Of a stretch of DNA of 6,132 nt, positions 1 through 5,136 are shown piece by piece. Within the stretch, counting starts at the first letter, position 1. Each line of letters begins with the position of its first letter. Source of the stretch: WJLY01 sp964399265 (GTDB lineage Bacteria > Joyebacterota > Joyebacteria > Joyebacterales > Joyebacteraceae); the NCBI GenBank assembly GCA_964399265.1, contig CAYNQF010000120.1, positions 1 through 6,132 on the forward strand, read 5' to 3'. The position numbers and the translations under genes are program-made. The notes beneath the pieces were generated by a model. That model had not been told where the DNA came from and did no database searches. It worked only from the letters and a program-made list of their open reading frames with translations.

Positions 1-53
1 ATCCGGCGCCCGACCTCGACGATGTCGCTTCGGATGCGGAAGTCGACCGGCAC
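1..53 (-). CDS. Partial CDS: probable class II aldolase (FucA-like), first 17 codons
   Basis: Reading leftward from a GTG at 53-51, the frame stays open to the window edge and encodes VPVDFRIRSDIVEVGRR. A clean GGAGG ribosome site lies at 64-60, six bases before the GTG and inside the end of the upstream pentamer gene, whose stop codon is one base away. The RSDIVEVGRR helix resembles the N-terminal helix of class II aldolase/adducin-family proteins (fuculose-phosphate aldolase type), as I recall it. Such an aldolase is the signature enzyme of PVM-type microcompartments, where it splits fuculose- or rhamnulose-1-phosphate into DHAP and lactaldehyde. That a translated gene starts here is well supported. 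The aldolase identity is an inference from 17 residues plus context, and no catalytic residue is in view. Confidence 0.5.
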   Translation of the reverse strand, partial: MPVDFRIRSDIVEVGRR

Positions 54-54
54 C

Positions 55-327
55 CTAATCCTCCATATAGACGGCGTCGACAACGCCGACTATCACCGTT
101 CTGATCGGGGATTCCCTGAGGCCGGTGACCATCGCCGCCGACCCGCCCTCGTCGAGCACGAGAACGGTGTCCCCCTCGCCCGCGTCGACAGAGTCTATGG
201 CGAGCTGCGAGTCCCCCAACGCGCGCCCCTTCTCGTCGAGGCGTTCCACCACCAGCAGCTTCCTGCCGCGCAGTGACTCGTGCTCGATCGTCGATACGAC
301 GTCACCTATGACCTTGGCGAGGAACAA
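55..327 (-). CDS. BMC-P shell vertex protein, diverged EutN/CcmL type (third copy)
   Basis: A 90-residue pentameric vertex protein that caps the icosahedral corners of the compartment. The N-terminus MFLAKVIGDVVST is the classic first strand of the EutN/CcmL/PduN family, and the ending VIVGVVDAV matches the family's last strand. The region around residues 57-66 reads LVLDEGGSAAM, where the canonical family member has a GSSAR-type loop, so the arginine is missing. The start is TTG at 327-325. GGAGGAG lies six bases upstream and an in-frame TGA (348-346) closes the frame, leaving no ATG or GTG alternative that keeps the family N-terminus. It follows the second pentamer gene by 18 bases and ends one base before the next gene. 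Family assignment is firm; any special position in the shell is unknown. Confidence 0.93.
   Translation of the reverse strand: MFLAKVIGDVVSTIEHESLRGRKLLVVERLDEKGRALGDSQLAIDSVDAGEGDTVLVLDEGGSAAMVTGLRESPIRTVIVGVVDAVYMED
60..64 (-). promoter_or_regulatory. Ribosome binding site of the left-edge gene
   Basis: The minus strand reads GGAGG six bases before GTG 53-51. It lies within the last codons of the upstream pentamer gene, so the two are probably translationally coupled. This site is the main evidence that a real gene begins at 53. Confidence 0.65.
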
Positions 328-333
328 GACCCA

Positions 334-340
334 CTCCTCC
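334..340 (-). promoter_or_regulatory. Ribosome binding site fixing a TTG start
   Basis: The minus strand reads GGAGGAG six bases before TTG 327-325. Strength and spacing are ideal and the preceding in-frame codon set has no other start, so TTG is the true start of the third pentamer gene. Confidence 0.75.
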
Positions 341-345
341 GTCCA

Positions 346-627
346 TCAGGCGGACTTCCCGCCCGTCACCCGCAGCTCGTCGACGATCCCCAGTATCGAC
401 GCGTCCGACGGATTGAACTGGTCGGCCAGCGCCTTCGCGGCCTCTCGCGACTTCACGAAGTAGACGAGCTGCCCGGGGGCGGCGCTCACCGTGTCGACCG
501 CGACGAGCGGGCGTCCCTTGTTCTTGAGTTCGTGCGTGAGCGGCTGGATGACGAGCAGGCGCTGCCCCACGAGGGACTCGACCTTCTGCGTCGACCACAC
601 CGCTCCTATGACCCTGGCCAGATGCAC
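346..627 (-). CDS. BMC-P shell vertex protein, diverged EutN/CcmL type (second copy)
   Basis: A 93-residue member of the EutN/CcmL/PduN pentamer family. Residues 1-15 (MHLARVIGAVWSTQK) form the conserved first strand and ILGIVDELRV (78-87) the conserved last one. The loop near residues 58-66 is FVKSREAAK in place of the canonical GSSARQT, and residues 29-40 form an insertion-like stretch THELKNKGRP. The start is GTG at 627-625. A GGAGG lies at 643-639, an 11-base spacing that is slightly long, and no other in-frame start is available upstream. It lies 57 bases after the BMC-T stop, in a gap holding a 7-bp hairpin, and 18 bases before the third pentamer gene. Diverged pentamers of this kind occur alongside a canonical one in several BMC types; whether it mixes into the same vertices is unknown. 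Confidence 0.93.
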   Translation of the reverse strand: MHLARVIGAVWSTQKVESLVGQRLLVIQPLTHELKNKGRPLVAVDTVSAAPGQLVYFVKSREAAKALADQFNPSDASILGIVDELRVTGGKSA

Positions 628-647
628 GCTTGTCTCGGCCTCCGATG

Positions 648-676
648 CGTCCGCCGCCCAGCCGCGGTCGCGGACG
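648..676 (-). other. Intercistronic hairpin before the second pentamer gene
   Basis: A 7-bp perfect stem (648-654 with 670-676) with a 15-base loop lies between the BMC-T stop and the second BMC-P start. On the minus-strand RNA no U-run follows, so it is not a normal intrinsic terminator. It could be a processing or stability element, or chance in GC-rich DNA. Confidence 0.35.
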
Positions 677-684
677 TGCGTCGC

Positions 685-1239
685 CTACAGGAGCTTCTTG
701 ATCGTTTCCTCATGGGGGCGCGGTATCACTACGCTCCGCACGAGGTTGCCCCCGCTCTTCGCCACCCTGAGTGCGGCCTCCATCGCCGCCTCCACCTCGT
801 GGACCTCCCCCGTCATCGTGAAGTAGGCCTTCCCACCCAGGCCCTTCGCGAGCCTTATCTCCATCAGCGTGACGTGGGCCGCCTTGGCCGCTGCGTCAGC
901 GGCCGTTATCGTCGAGGCCACCGTGAACGTCTCCACCACTCCGACGGCGTCCACGTCATGTATGTCGCTCGCACCCAGGATGGCCGGGAACACGCCCGGG
1001 TGGACGTTCGGTATCAGGAGCGTGTCCACGACGACCTCGCCCCCGGCGGCCGCGCCGCGCTCGATGGCGGACTCGACGGGCGCCACGGCTCCGGCTATGA
1101 GCACCATGAACTTGCCGGGGCATATTGCGGTCGACTCGAGCACCTCGACCGGCGCGGCCTTGACCATCTCATCGGTCACGCGAATGCCGACCGCCACGCT
1201 GATCGTCTCGATCAAACCTATCGCTTCGCGCTGGGCCAA
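685..1239 (-). CDS. pduT: BMC-T trimeric shell protein, PduT type, predicted [4Fe-4S] binder
   Basis: A 184-residue protein with two BMC domains in tandem (about residues 3-90 and 97-180), each opening with a typical strand (AIGLIET; AVGVVET). It matches PduT along its length as I recall it: STAICPGKFM (36-45), LIPNVHPGVFPAI (75-87), GLGGKAYF (133-140) and the closing SVVIPRPHE (169-177). In PduT the cysteine of the CPGKF motif from each of three subunits binds a [4Fe-4S] cluster at the trimer pore. That cysteine is present here as Cys40. The inferred role is to pass electrons across the shell, partnered with the PduS-like protein encoded just upstream. The start is TTG at 1239-1237, preceded by AGGGAGG. 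The only upstream in-frame codons run into the TAG of the previous gene at 1251-1249, so both genes share a frame nine bases apart. Confidence 0.95.
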   Translation of the reverse strand: MAQREAIGLIETISVAVGIRVTDEMVKAAPVEVLESTAICPGKFMVLIAGAVAPVESAIERGAAAGGEVVVDTLLIPNVHPGVFPAILGASDIHDVDAVGVVETFTVASTITAADAAAKAAHVTLMEIRLAKGLGGKAYFTMTGEVHEVEAAMEAALRVAKSGGNLVRSVVIPRPHEETIKKLL

Positions 1240-1243
1240 GAGT

Positions 1244-1248
1244 CCTCC
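1244..1248 (-). promoter_or_regulatory. Ribosome binding site of the PduT-like gene (TTG start)
   Basis: The minus strand carries GGAGG within AGGGAGG, starting in the stop codon of the preceding gene and four bases before TTG 1239-1237. An in-frame TAG immediately upstream excludes a longer protein, so the weak TTG start is forced. Confidence 0.65.
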
Positions 1249-2571
1249 CTAGCGTCTCTCTATCGTTACCGACTCGGGGGTCGCCTCGGTCACGGTCCCC
1301 GCTATGCTCGCATGCACGCGGGCTCCGAGCCTGCCCTCGGGCTTCTCGCCCACGACGTCGCCCTCGAGCACCGAGTCGCCCTCCGCCACGACGGGGACGG
1401 CCGGCTCTCCCATGTGCTGCTTCATCCGGAGCGTTACACTCGCGGGGTCCGGACGTTCCTGAGTGAGCGGCGCCGGGCGGTCGTACGCGGCCAGCCCCAG
1501 CCTCGACACGAGGCGCGACATCGGGATCTGCCTGTACTCTCTCACCTCGTCCGGCGAGATGTCCGCCCTCTGGTGCGGGTTCTCGATCCCCCTCGCCTTG
1601 AGTTCCGCCTTGAGGTCCGCGAGAATGCGCCTCGGCTGAATGCCGAGCGGGCAGGCGAAGAGCGAGCACATCCCGCACTCGCAGCACAGATAGGCCGAGG
1701 TGATGTGGACGTGGTCCTCCTCGAACGTGTCGTACTGCACCGCGCGCATCGTCCTGTGCGGCTCGAGGTCGTGTCCCAGAAGGTAGCGTGGGCACAGCTC
1801 GGTGCAGGCCAGGCATTGGCAGCACGCGGCCCGCGCGAGCTTGAGGACCGCCGACTCGCTGGCTCTTCGCGCGGACACCATGCGGTGGTCGGGCGGCAGC
1901 GCGATGAGTCCTCCCACCGTCTTCGTGGTCGGCTCACCTAGGTCATCGGAGAGGCGCCCCATCATGGGGCCGCCGACCATCACCTCGAGGCCGGACGTCT
2001 CCTCGAAACCGGCCAACGCCAGCACCTCGCGGAGCGGCGTGCCAATGGGAGTCACGAAAGTGCCCGGGCTCTCAACCTCTCCCTGCACCGTCACCATCCG
2101 GTTCGTCACGGGCCTGCCGTCGGCGGCATCCGCGACCTGCGAGAGCGTCGTGACATTGTTCACGACCACTCCCACATCCAGAGGTATGCCGCTCTCCGGA
2201 ACGATCCGCCCCGTCGTCTCGAAGACGAGAAGGTACTCGTCGCCGGCCGGATACACGTTGTCGAGCACCCTGAGTTCTATCGATCCGTCCCTGGGCAGCG
2301 CCGAGTCGAAGCTCGCGGCGTTCTTGGGTTTGACCGCCAGAATCGTTCGCGCCGCACCGACGGCTTCGCTCATGAGCGCGATCCCCCGCAGCACGTGGTC
2401 GGTCTGCGACCTCATGAGCTCGCCGTCGGCGCGGAGCAAGGGTTCGCACTCCGCCCCGTTGGCCAGCAGCGTGTCGGCGTGCGAGGCGGCCTTCACGTGC
2501 GTCGGGAACCCGCCGCCTCCGGCGCCTACCACGCCGGCTTTCTCTATGGCCTTTGCCGTGGAGGAAGGCAT
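1249..2571 (-). CDS. pduS: PduS-like RnfC-family electron-transfer flavoprotein
   Basis: A 440-residue protein close to the usual length of PduS. Residues 14-24 (VVGAGGGGFPT) form the glycine-rich nucleotide-binding loop of the Complex I 51-kDa/RnfC fold. An SLBB-like domain covers about 155-200. Two ferredoxin-type clusters follow: Cys250/253/256/260 (CX2CX2CX3C) and Cys296/299/302/307 (CX2CX2CX4C). The C-terminus (about 385-430; VPVVAEGDSVLEGDVVGE, then VHASIAGTV) is a barrel-sandwich domain. This resembles the segment found near the N-terminus of RnfC and at the C-terminus of PduS, which supports PduS over RnfC. PduS proteins carry flavin and two [4Fe-4S] clusters and have been proposed to oxidise NADH or to reduce cobalamin. 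No B12 enzyme is visible here, so NADH recycling with the adjacent PduT-like shell protein is the better guess. The start is ATG 2571-2569 with GGGAG four bases upstream, ten bases after the dehydrogenase stop. Confidence 0.93.
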   Translation of the reverse strand: MPSSTAKAIEKAGVVGAGGGGFPTHVKAASHADTLLANGAECEPLLRADGELMRSQTDHVLRGIALMSEAVGAARTILAVKPKNAASFDSALPRDGSIELRVLDNVYPAGDEYLLVFETTGRIVPESGIPLDVGVVVNNVTTLSQVADAADGRPVTNRMVTVQGEVESPGTFVTPIGTPLREVLALAGFEETSGLEVMVGGPMMGRLSDDLGEPTTKTVGGLIALPPDHRMVSARRASESAVLKLARAACCQCLACTELCPRYLLGHDLEPHRTMRAVQYDTFEEDHVHITSAYLCCECGMCSLFACPLGIQPRRILADLKAELKARGIENPHQRADISPDEVREYRQIPMSRLVSRLGLAAYDRPAPLTQERPDPASVTLRMKQHMGEPAVPVVAEGDSVLEGDVVGEKPEGRLGARVHASIAGTVTEATPESVTIERR

Positions 2572-2581
2572 GGCGCTCCCG

Positions 2582-4015
2582 TCAGACTATCCGGAAGTAG
2601 TCGACCAGCGTGCACCTCCGCTCGCGCGTGAACGTCGTCGGGCGCGTCAGGCCCTCGCCGGTGGGACTCGCTATCGTGAAGCTCGTGAATCCCTCGCCTC
2701 CGAAGCCCAGCCCGGCGTAGGACGGGCCGTTCTTGATGAAGATCGATACGTTCATCACCCTGGCCATCTTCGACAGGAGTTCGACATTCTTCGAGTGAGC
2801 CACCGCCGTGTGTCCCTTGCCGCCCTCGACGGACCTCGCGAACGCGATCGCGTCGTCGCCGTCCTCGACGGTGACGAGGGGCAGCACGGGCATCATCTGC
2901 TCCGTCCAGACCAGCGGATGCTCGCGGTCGGTCTCCATGAAGGCCATTCGCGCGCCGGCCGGACAAGGCACTCCGGCCTGCGCAAGTATGACGGACACGT
3001 CCTTGCCTATGAGGGAGCGGTTGAGCCTGGAGTCCCTGCGGGGTCCCAGATTCTCCTCGATGACGGTCGAGGTCACGCGGTCCGCGGCCTGTCCCCTGAG
3101 TTCCACTGCGCCCGCATCGACCAGGGCCCTTCTGAGTTCGGTCGAGATCGCCTTGACGGCTATGATCACCTTCTCCGCGATGCAGACGATGTTGTTGTCG
3201 AGTGTTGCGCCCGAGATGATGTCGCGGGCTGCGGCCGACACGTCGGCTGTCTCGTCGACCACGACCGGCGGGTTCCCCGGCCCGGCAGCGATGACCTTCT
3301 TTCCCGAGGCCATAGCCGCCTTGACCACGCCGGGGCCTCCGGTTACGACGAGAAGCCGCACTCCCGCGTGGGTCATGAGCTCCTGCGAACTCGCCACGCT
3401 GGGGTTGTCGACCGAGTAGAGCAGCGCGCGGGGTCCGCCCGCCTCCGAGATCGCGCGGTTCAGGATGTCTATCGCGGTCAGCGACACGACGCGGGCGCTC
3501 GGGTGCGGGTTGAAGACTACGGCGTTACCGCCGGCAACCATTCCTATCGCGTTGCAGATGATCGTCTCGGACGGGTTGGTCGAGGGAGTGATGGAGCCTA
3601 TGACCCCGTACGGCGCCCTCTCGACGAGCGTGAGACCGTGGTCGCCGGAGAACGCGACCGGATGCAGGTCTTCGACTCCCGGCGTCGCCGCGGCCACGAG
3701 AGTGTTCTTTCGGACCTTGTCCTCGTACCTGCCGAGCGCGGTTTCCGAGACCGCCATCCTCGAGAGAAGCTCGGCGTTGGCCAGCGCCGCCTTGCGCATC
3801 GCGGCGACGATGTCCTTGCGCGTGGCGAGCGGGATGTCGGCAAACTCCGCGAAGCTGCGGCCCGCGGCGCCGACGGCGGCGTTCACGTCCTCGAGAATGC
3901 CCCTGCCGTCGAACGGCTTCGGGGCCTCACGAGCGCGCTCGCGCCCGGACTGCGCGGTCAGCTCGTCGACGACGCGGCCGACGATGGTCTGTATCGCGAG
4001 TTCTCCGTTCGCCAC
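2582..4015 (-). CDS. pduP: CoA-acylating aldehyde dehydrogenase, PduP/EutE type
   Basis: A 477-residue BMC-associated dehydrogenase converting aldehyde + CoA + NAD+ to acyl-CoA + NADH inside the compartment. The catalytic cysteine is Cys278 in GATLDNNIVC (269-278), the PduP/EutE signature. The cofactor site shows ITPSTNPSET (142-151), TGGPGVV (225-231) and AGPGNPP (244-250). Residues 5-19 (ELAIQTIVGRVVDEL) form an amphipathic helix followed by a charged, Arg/Glu-rich linker (20-35), the usual encapsulation peptide for this enzyme class. The substrate cannot be read from sequence: lactaldehyde is likely if the downstream gene is an aldolase, propionaldehyde or acetaldehyde otherwise. The start is GTG at 4015-4013. 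GAGGTGA, a strong anti-SD match, lies three bases upstream, and an in-frame TGA at 4021-4019 rules out a longer protein. Confidence 0.97.
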   Translation of the reverse strand: MANGELAIQTIVGRVVDELTAQSGRERAREAPKPFDGRGILEDVNAAVGAAGRSFAEFADIPLATRKDIVAAMRKAALANAELLSRMAVSETALGRYEDKVRKNTLVAAATPGVEDLHPVAFSGDHGLTLVERAPYGVIGSITPSTNPSETIICNAIGMVAGGNAVVFNPHPSARVVSLTAIDILNRAISEAGGPRALLYSVDNPSVASSQELMTHAGVRLLVVTGGPGVVKAAMASGKKVIAAGPGNPPVVVDETADVSAAARDIISGATLDNNIVCIAEKVIIAVKAISTELRRALVDAGAVELRGQAADRVTSTVIEENLGPRRDSRLNRSLIGKDVSVILAQAGVPCPAGARMAFMETDREHPLVWTEQMMPVLPLVTVEDGDDAIAFARSVEGGKGHTAVAHSKNVELLSKMARVMNVSIFIKNGPSYAGLGFGGEGFTSFTIASPTGEGLTRPTTFTRERRCTLVDYFRIV

Positions 4016-4028
4016 GAGTCACCTCATC

Positions 4029-4044
4029 CCGCCGAGCGGGGCGG
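4029..4044 (-). other. Small GC hairpin upstream of the dehydrogenase ribosome site
   Basis: A 5-bp all-GC stem (4029-4033 with 4040-4044) and 6-base loop lies in the 73-base gap between the first pentamer gene and the dehydrogenase, just upstream of the Shine-Dalgarno. There is no U-tract. A translational effect is possible but unproven. Confidence 0.25.
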
Positions 4045-4088
4045 CAAACCGCACGTGCCGGTTCCGAGAAGCGCGGATTCGGGTCGCC

Positions 4089-4379
4089 TCAGGGCTTGGT
4101 GTAGACGATGGCGCCGTCGACCTCGATCGAGTCGACGATCGCCATGATGACCGCATCGGCCGGCTTGTCCTTCGTGACGGGCGTCTGGCGGGCCGAACTT
4201 CCGCTCGCGTAGAGGACCACCTCGCCTGGTCCGGCGCCGACCGCGTCGATGGCGACGACGAAAGACCCTGTCTCCGAGCCGTCGAGATCGATCTGACGAA
4301 CGATCTGCAGCTTGGCTCCGACGAGCTTGTCGTCCTTCTGTGTCGAGACGACAGTGCCCGCGACCTTGCCGAGGTTCAT
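4089..4379 (-). CDS. BMC-P shell vertex protein, canonical EutN/CcmL/PduN type (first copy)
   Basis: A 96-residue pentameric vertex protein and the most typical of the three in this operon. MNLGKVAGTVVSTQK (1-15) is the conserved first strand. GEVVLYASGSSARQT (52-66) contains the hallmark GSSARQT loop, and DAVIMAIVDSIEV (75-87) is the conserved final strand. The start is ATG 4379-4377: the reading frame stays open to 4445, but the extra 22 residues look unlike the family and would run through a strong hairpin. The ribosome site is weak (GAGAG, about six bases upstream). It lies 76 bases downstream of the second BMC-H gene, beyond the two-tier hairpin, which together with the weak site suggests low pentamer production relative to hexamers. 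Twelve vertices need few copies, so that would make sense. Confidence 0.95.
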   Translation of the reverse strand: MNLGKVAGTVVSTQKDDKLVGAKLQIVRQIDLDGSETGSFVVAIDAVGAGPGEVVLYASGSSARQTPVTKDKPADAVIMAIVDSIEVDGAIVYTKP

Positions 4380-4397
4380 ATGCTCTCTCGGGGAACA

Positions 4398-4439
4398 GCT
4401 CGCGCCCGCCGCGCGCGGAAGCGCGCGAAGGGCGCGAGC
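4398..4439 (-). other. Two-tier GC hairpin between hexamer and pentamer genes
   Basis: This is the strongest structure inside the operon: a perfect 10-bp outer stem (4398-4407 with 4430-4439), a 2x2 internal loop, a perfect 7-bp inner stem (4410-4416 with 4421-4427) and a 4-base loop (UUCC on the transcript). It begins 16 bases after the second BMC-H stop and ends 18 bases before the pentamer ATG. No U-run follows on the minus strand, so full intrinsic termination is unlikely. A role in mRNA processing, 3'-end protection of the hexamer message or partial attenuation is plausible. Confidence 0.6.
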
Positions 4440-4455
4440 GACCAATCCGCTTGTC

Positions 4456-4749
4456 CTACTTAGACTTCGACGACGACTTGCCGATCGGCAGCACGCCCTC
4501 GAGGCTGAGATGCGGCCTCGGGATGACGTGCGTCGAGATCAGCTCTCCGATCTTGCTTGCGGCCGCGGAGCCGGCGTCGACAGCCGCTCTGACTGCCGCA
4601 ACGTCGCCGCGCACGATCGCCGTGACGTATCCGCCGCCGACCTTCTCGTAGCCGACGAGCGTGACCTTCGCCGCCTTGACCATCGCGTCAGAGGCCTCCA
4701 CCATACCCACGAAGCCTCTCGTTTCGATCATGCCCAGGGCATCGCCCAT
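4456..4749 (-). CDS. BMC-H hexameric shell protein (second copy), PduA/EutM/CcmK type
   Basis: A 97-residue single BMC-domain protein that forms the flat facets of the shell. ALGMIETRGFVGMVEASDAM (4-23) is the conserved start of the fold. YEKVGGGYVTAIVRGDVAAV (34-53) holds the pore loop Lys-Val-Gly-Gly-Gly (36-40) and the RGDV motif. VIPRPH (75-80) is the usual C-terminal strand end. A short tail, GKSSSKSK (90-97), is basic and serine-rich and absent from its neighbour paralogue. The start is ATG 4749-4747, with AGGAGG five bases upstream. The frame is open to 4797, but the upstream residues do not fit the family and that longer start lacks a comparable site. It has the best initiation region of the shell genes, in keeping with a major shell component. 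Confidence 0.96.
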   Translation of the reverse strand: MGDALGMIETRGFVGMVEASDAMVKAAKVTLVGYEKVGGGYVTAIVRGDVAAVRAAVDAGSAAASKIGELISTHVIPRPHLSLEGVLPIGKSSSKSK

Positions 4750-4766
4750 CGCATCCTCCTGGCATG

Positions 4767-4781
4767 GGAGCGTAGTGCTCC
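4767..4781 (-). other. Minor hairpin upstream of the second BMC-H gene
   Basis: A 5-bp stem (4767-4771 with 4777-4781) and 5-base loop lies just upstream of the AGGAGG site of the second hexamer gene. It is weak and may be chance. Confidence 0.2.
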
Positions 4782-4811
4782 ACCCTTGAAGTTCCATGCT
4801 GCCCCGGCGCC

Positions 4812-4827
4812 GCCGGAGCGATCCGGC
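4812..4827 (-). other. Tetraloop hairpin directly after the first BMC-H stop
   Basis: A perfect 6-bp stem (4812-4817 with 4822-4827) closed by a 4-base loop (UCGC on the transcript) begins at the base after the TAG of the first hexamer gene. Its position against the stop codon suggests an mRNA 3'-end stability element; no U-tract follows. Confidence 0.35.
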
Positions 4828-5097
4828 CTACAGCAATACGTCTTCGAGCGTCTCGTGTGGAGCCGGGATCACGTGATACGAGACCAGCTCGCCGACCTTC
4901 TGGGCCGCCTCGGCGCCCGCCGAAACGGCCGCCTTGACGGCGCCCACGTCGCCGCGCACGAGGACGGTGACGTAGCCCCCACCGATCTTCTCGTACCTGG
5001 TCAGCGTCACCTTTGCCGTCTTGACCATGGCGTCTGCGGCTTCGATGAGCCCGATGATGCCTTTGGTCTCTACCATGCCGAGCGCTTCACCTGGCAA
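4828..5097 (-). CDS. BMC-H hexameric shell protein (first copy), PduA/EutM/CcmK type
   Basis: An 89-residue single BMC-domain shell protein. EALGMVETKGIIGLIEAADA (4-23), YEKIGGGYVTVLVRGDVGAV (35-54) and VIPAPHETLEDVL (76-88) are textbook positions for the family. The pore loop is Lys-Ile-Gly-Gly-Gly (37-41), where PduA has a serine at the middle position (KIGSG), so the pore rim differs. It is clearly paralogous to the second copy 78 bases downstream but lacks the serine/lysine tail. The start is TTG 5097-5095 with GGGGGAGG nine bases upstream. In-frame codons upstream reach a TAA with no ATG or GTG, so the TTG start is forced, which is unusual for a major shell protein. Confidence 0.96.
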   Translation of the reverse strand: MPGEALGMVETKGIIGLIEAADAMVKTAKVTLTRYEKIGGGYVTVLVRGDVGAVKAAVSAGAEAAQKVGELVSYHVIPAPHETLEDVLL

Positions 5098-5106
5098 GTG
5101 CTCAAA

Positions 5107-5111
5107 CCTCC
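5107..5111 (-). promoter_or_regulatory. Ribosome binding site of the first BMC-H gene (TTG start)
   Basis: GGAGG on the minus strand, nine bases before TTG 5097-5095, forms the tail of a GGGGGAGG run. The upstream G residues (5110-5113) can pair in the neighbouring hairpin, so the site may be partly masked. Confidence 0.55.
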
Positions 5112-5136
5112 CCCGCGCTTAGCGCGTTCCAGGGGA
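5109..5136 (-). other. Hairpin between pduL and the first BMC-H gene, overlapping its ribosome site
   Basis: A 5-bp GC stem (5114-5118 with 5122-5126, triloop UAA on the transcript) stacks on an outer stem of four G-C pairs plus one A-T pair (5109-5113 with 5132-5136), with a 5-base bulge on one side. The outer stem uses part of the GGGGGAGG ribosome site of the first hexamer gene. It could modulate shell translation, or be coincidental. Confidence 0.35.

Noticed and set aside
280..1941. Long plus-strand open frame of 553 codons
   Set aside because: It is antisense to the PduS-like, PduT-like and pentamer genes. The translation is rich in Arg/His/Gly with no domain, which is the usual open-frame artefact opposite GC-rich coding DNA.
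1802..4147. Long plus-strand open frame of 781 codons
   Set aside because: It lies opposite the dehydrogenase and PduS-like genes, whose catalytic and cluster motifs are unmistakable. The plus-strand product has no recognisable motif and low-complexity composition.
4380..4445. N-terminal extension of the first pentamer protein by 22 residues
   Set aside because: The extension would be translated from the two-tier hairpin, is Ala/Arg-rich and does not match the family, whose N-terminus is MNLGKVAG.
4750..4797. N-terminal extension of the second BMC-H protein by 16 residues
   Set aside because: The family starts at MGDALGMIET, which has AGGAGG at ideal spacing; the extra residues contain the ribosome site itself.
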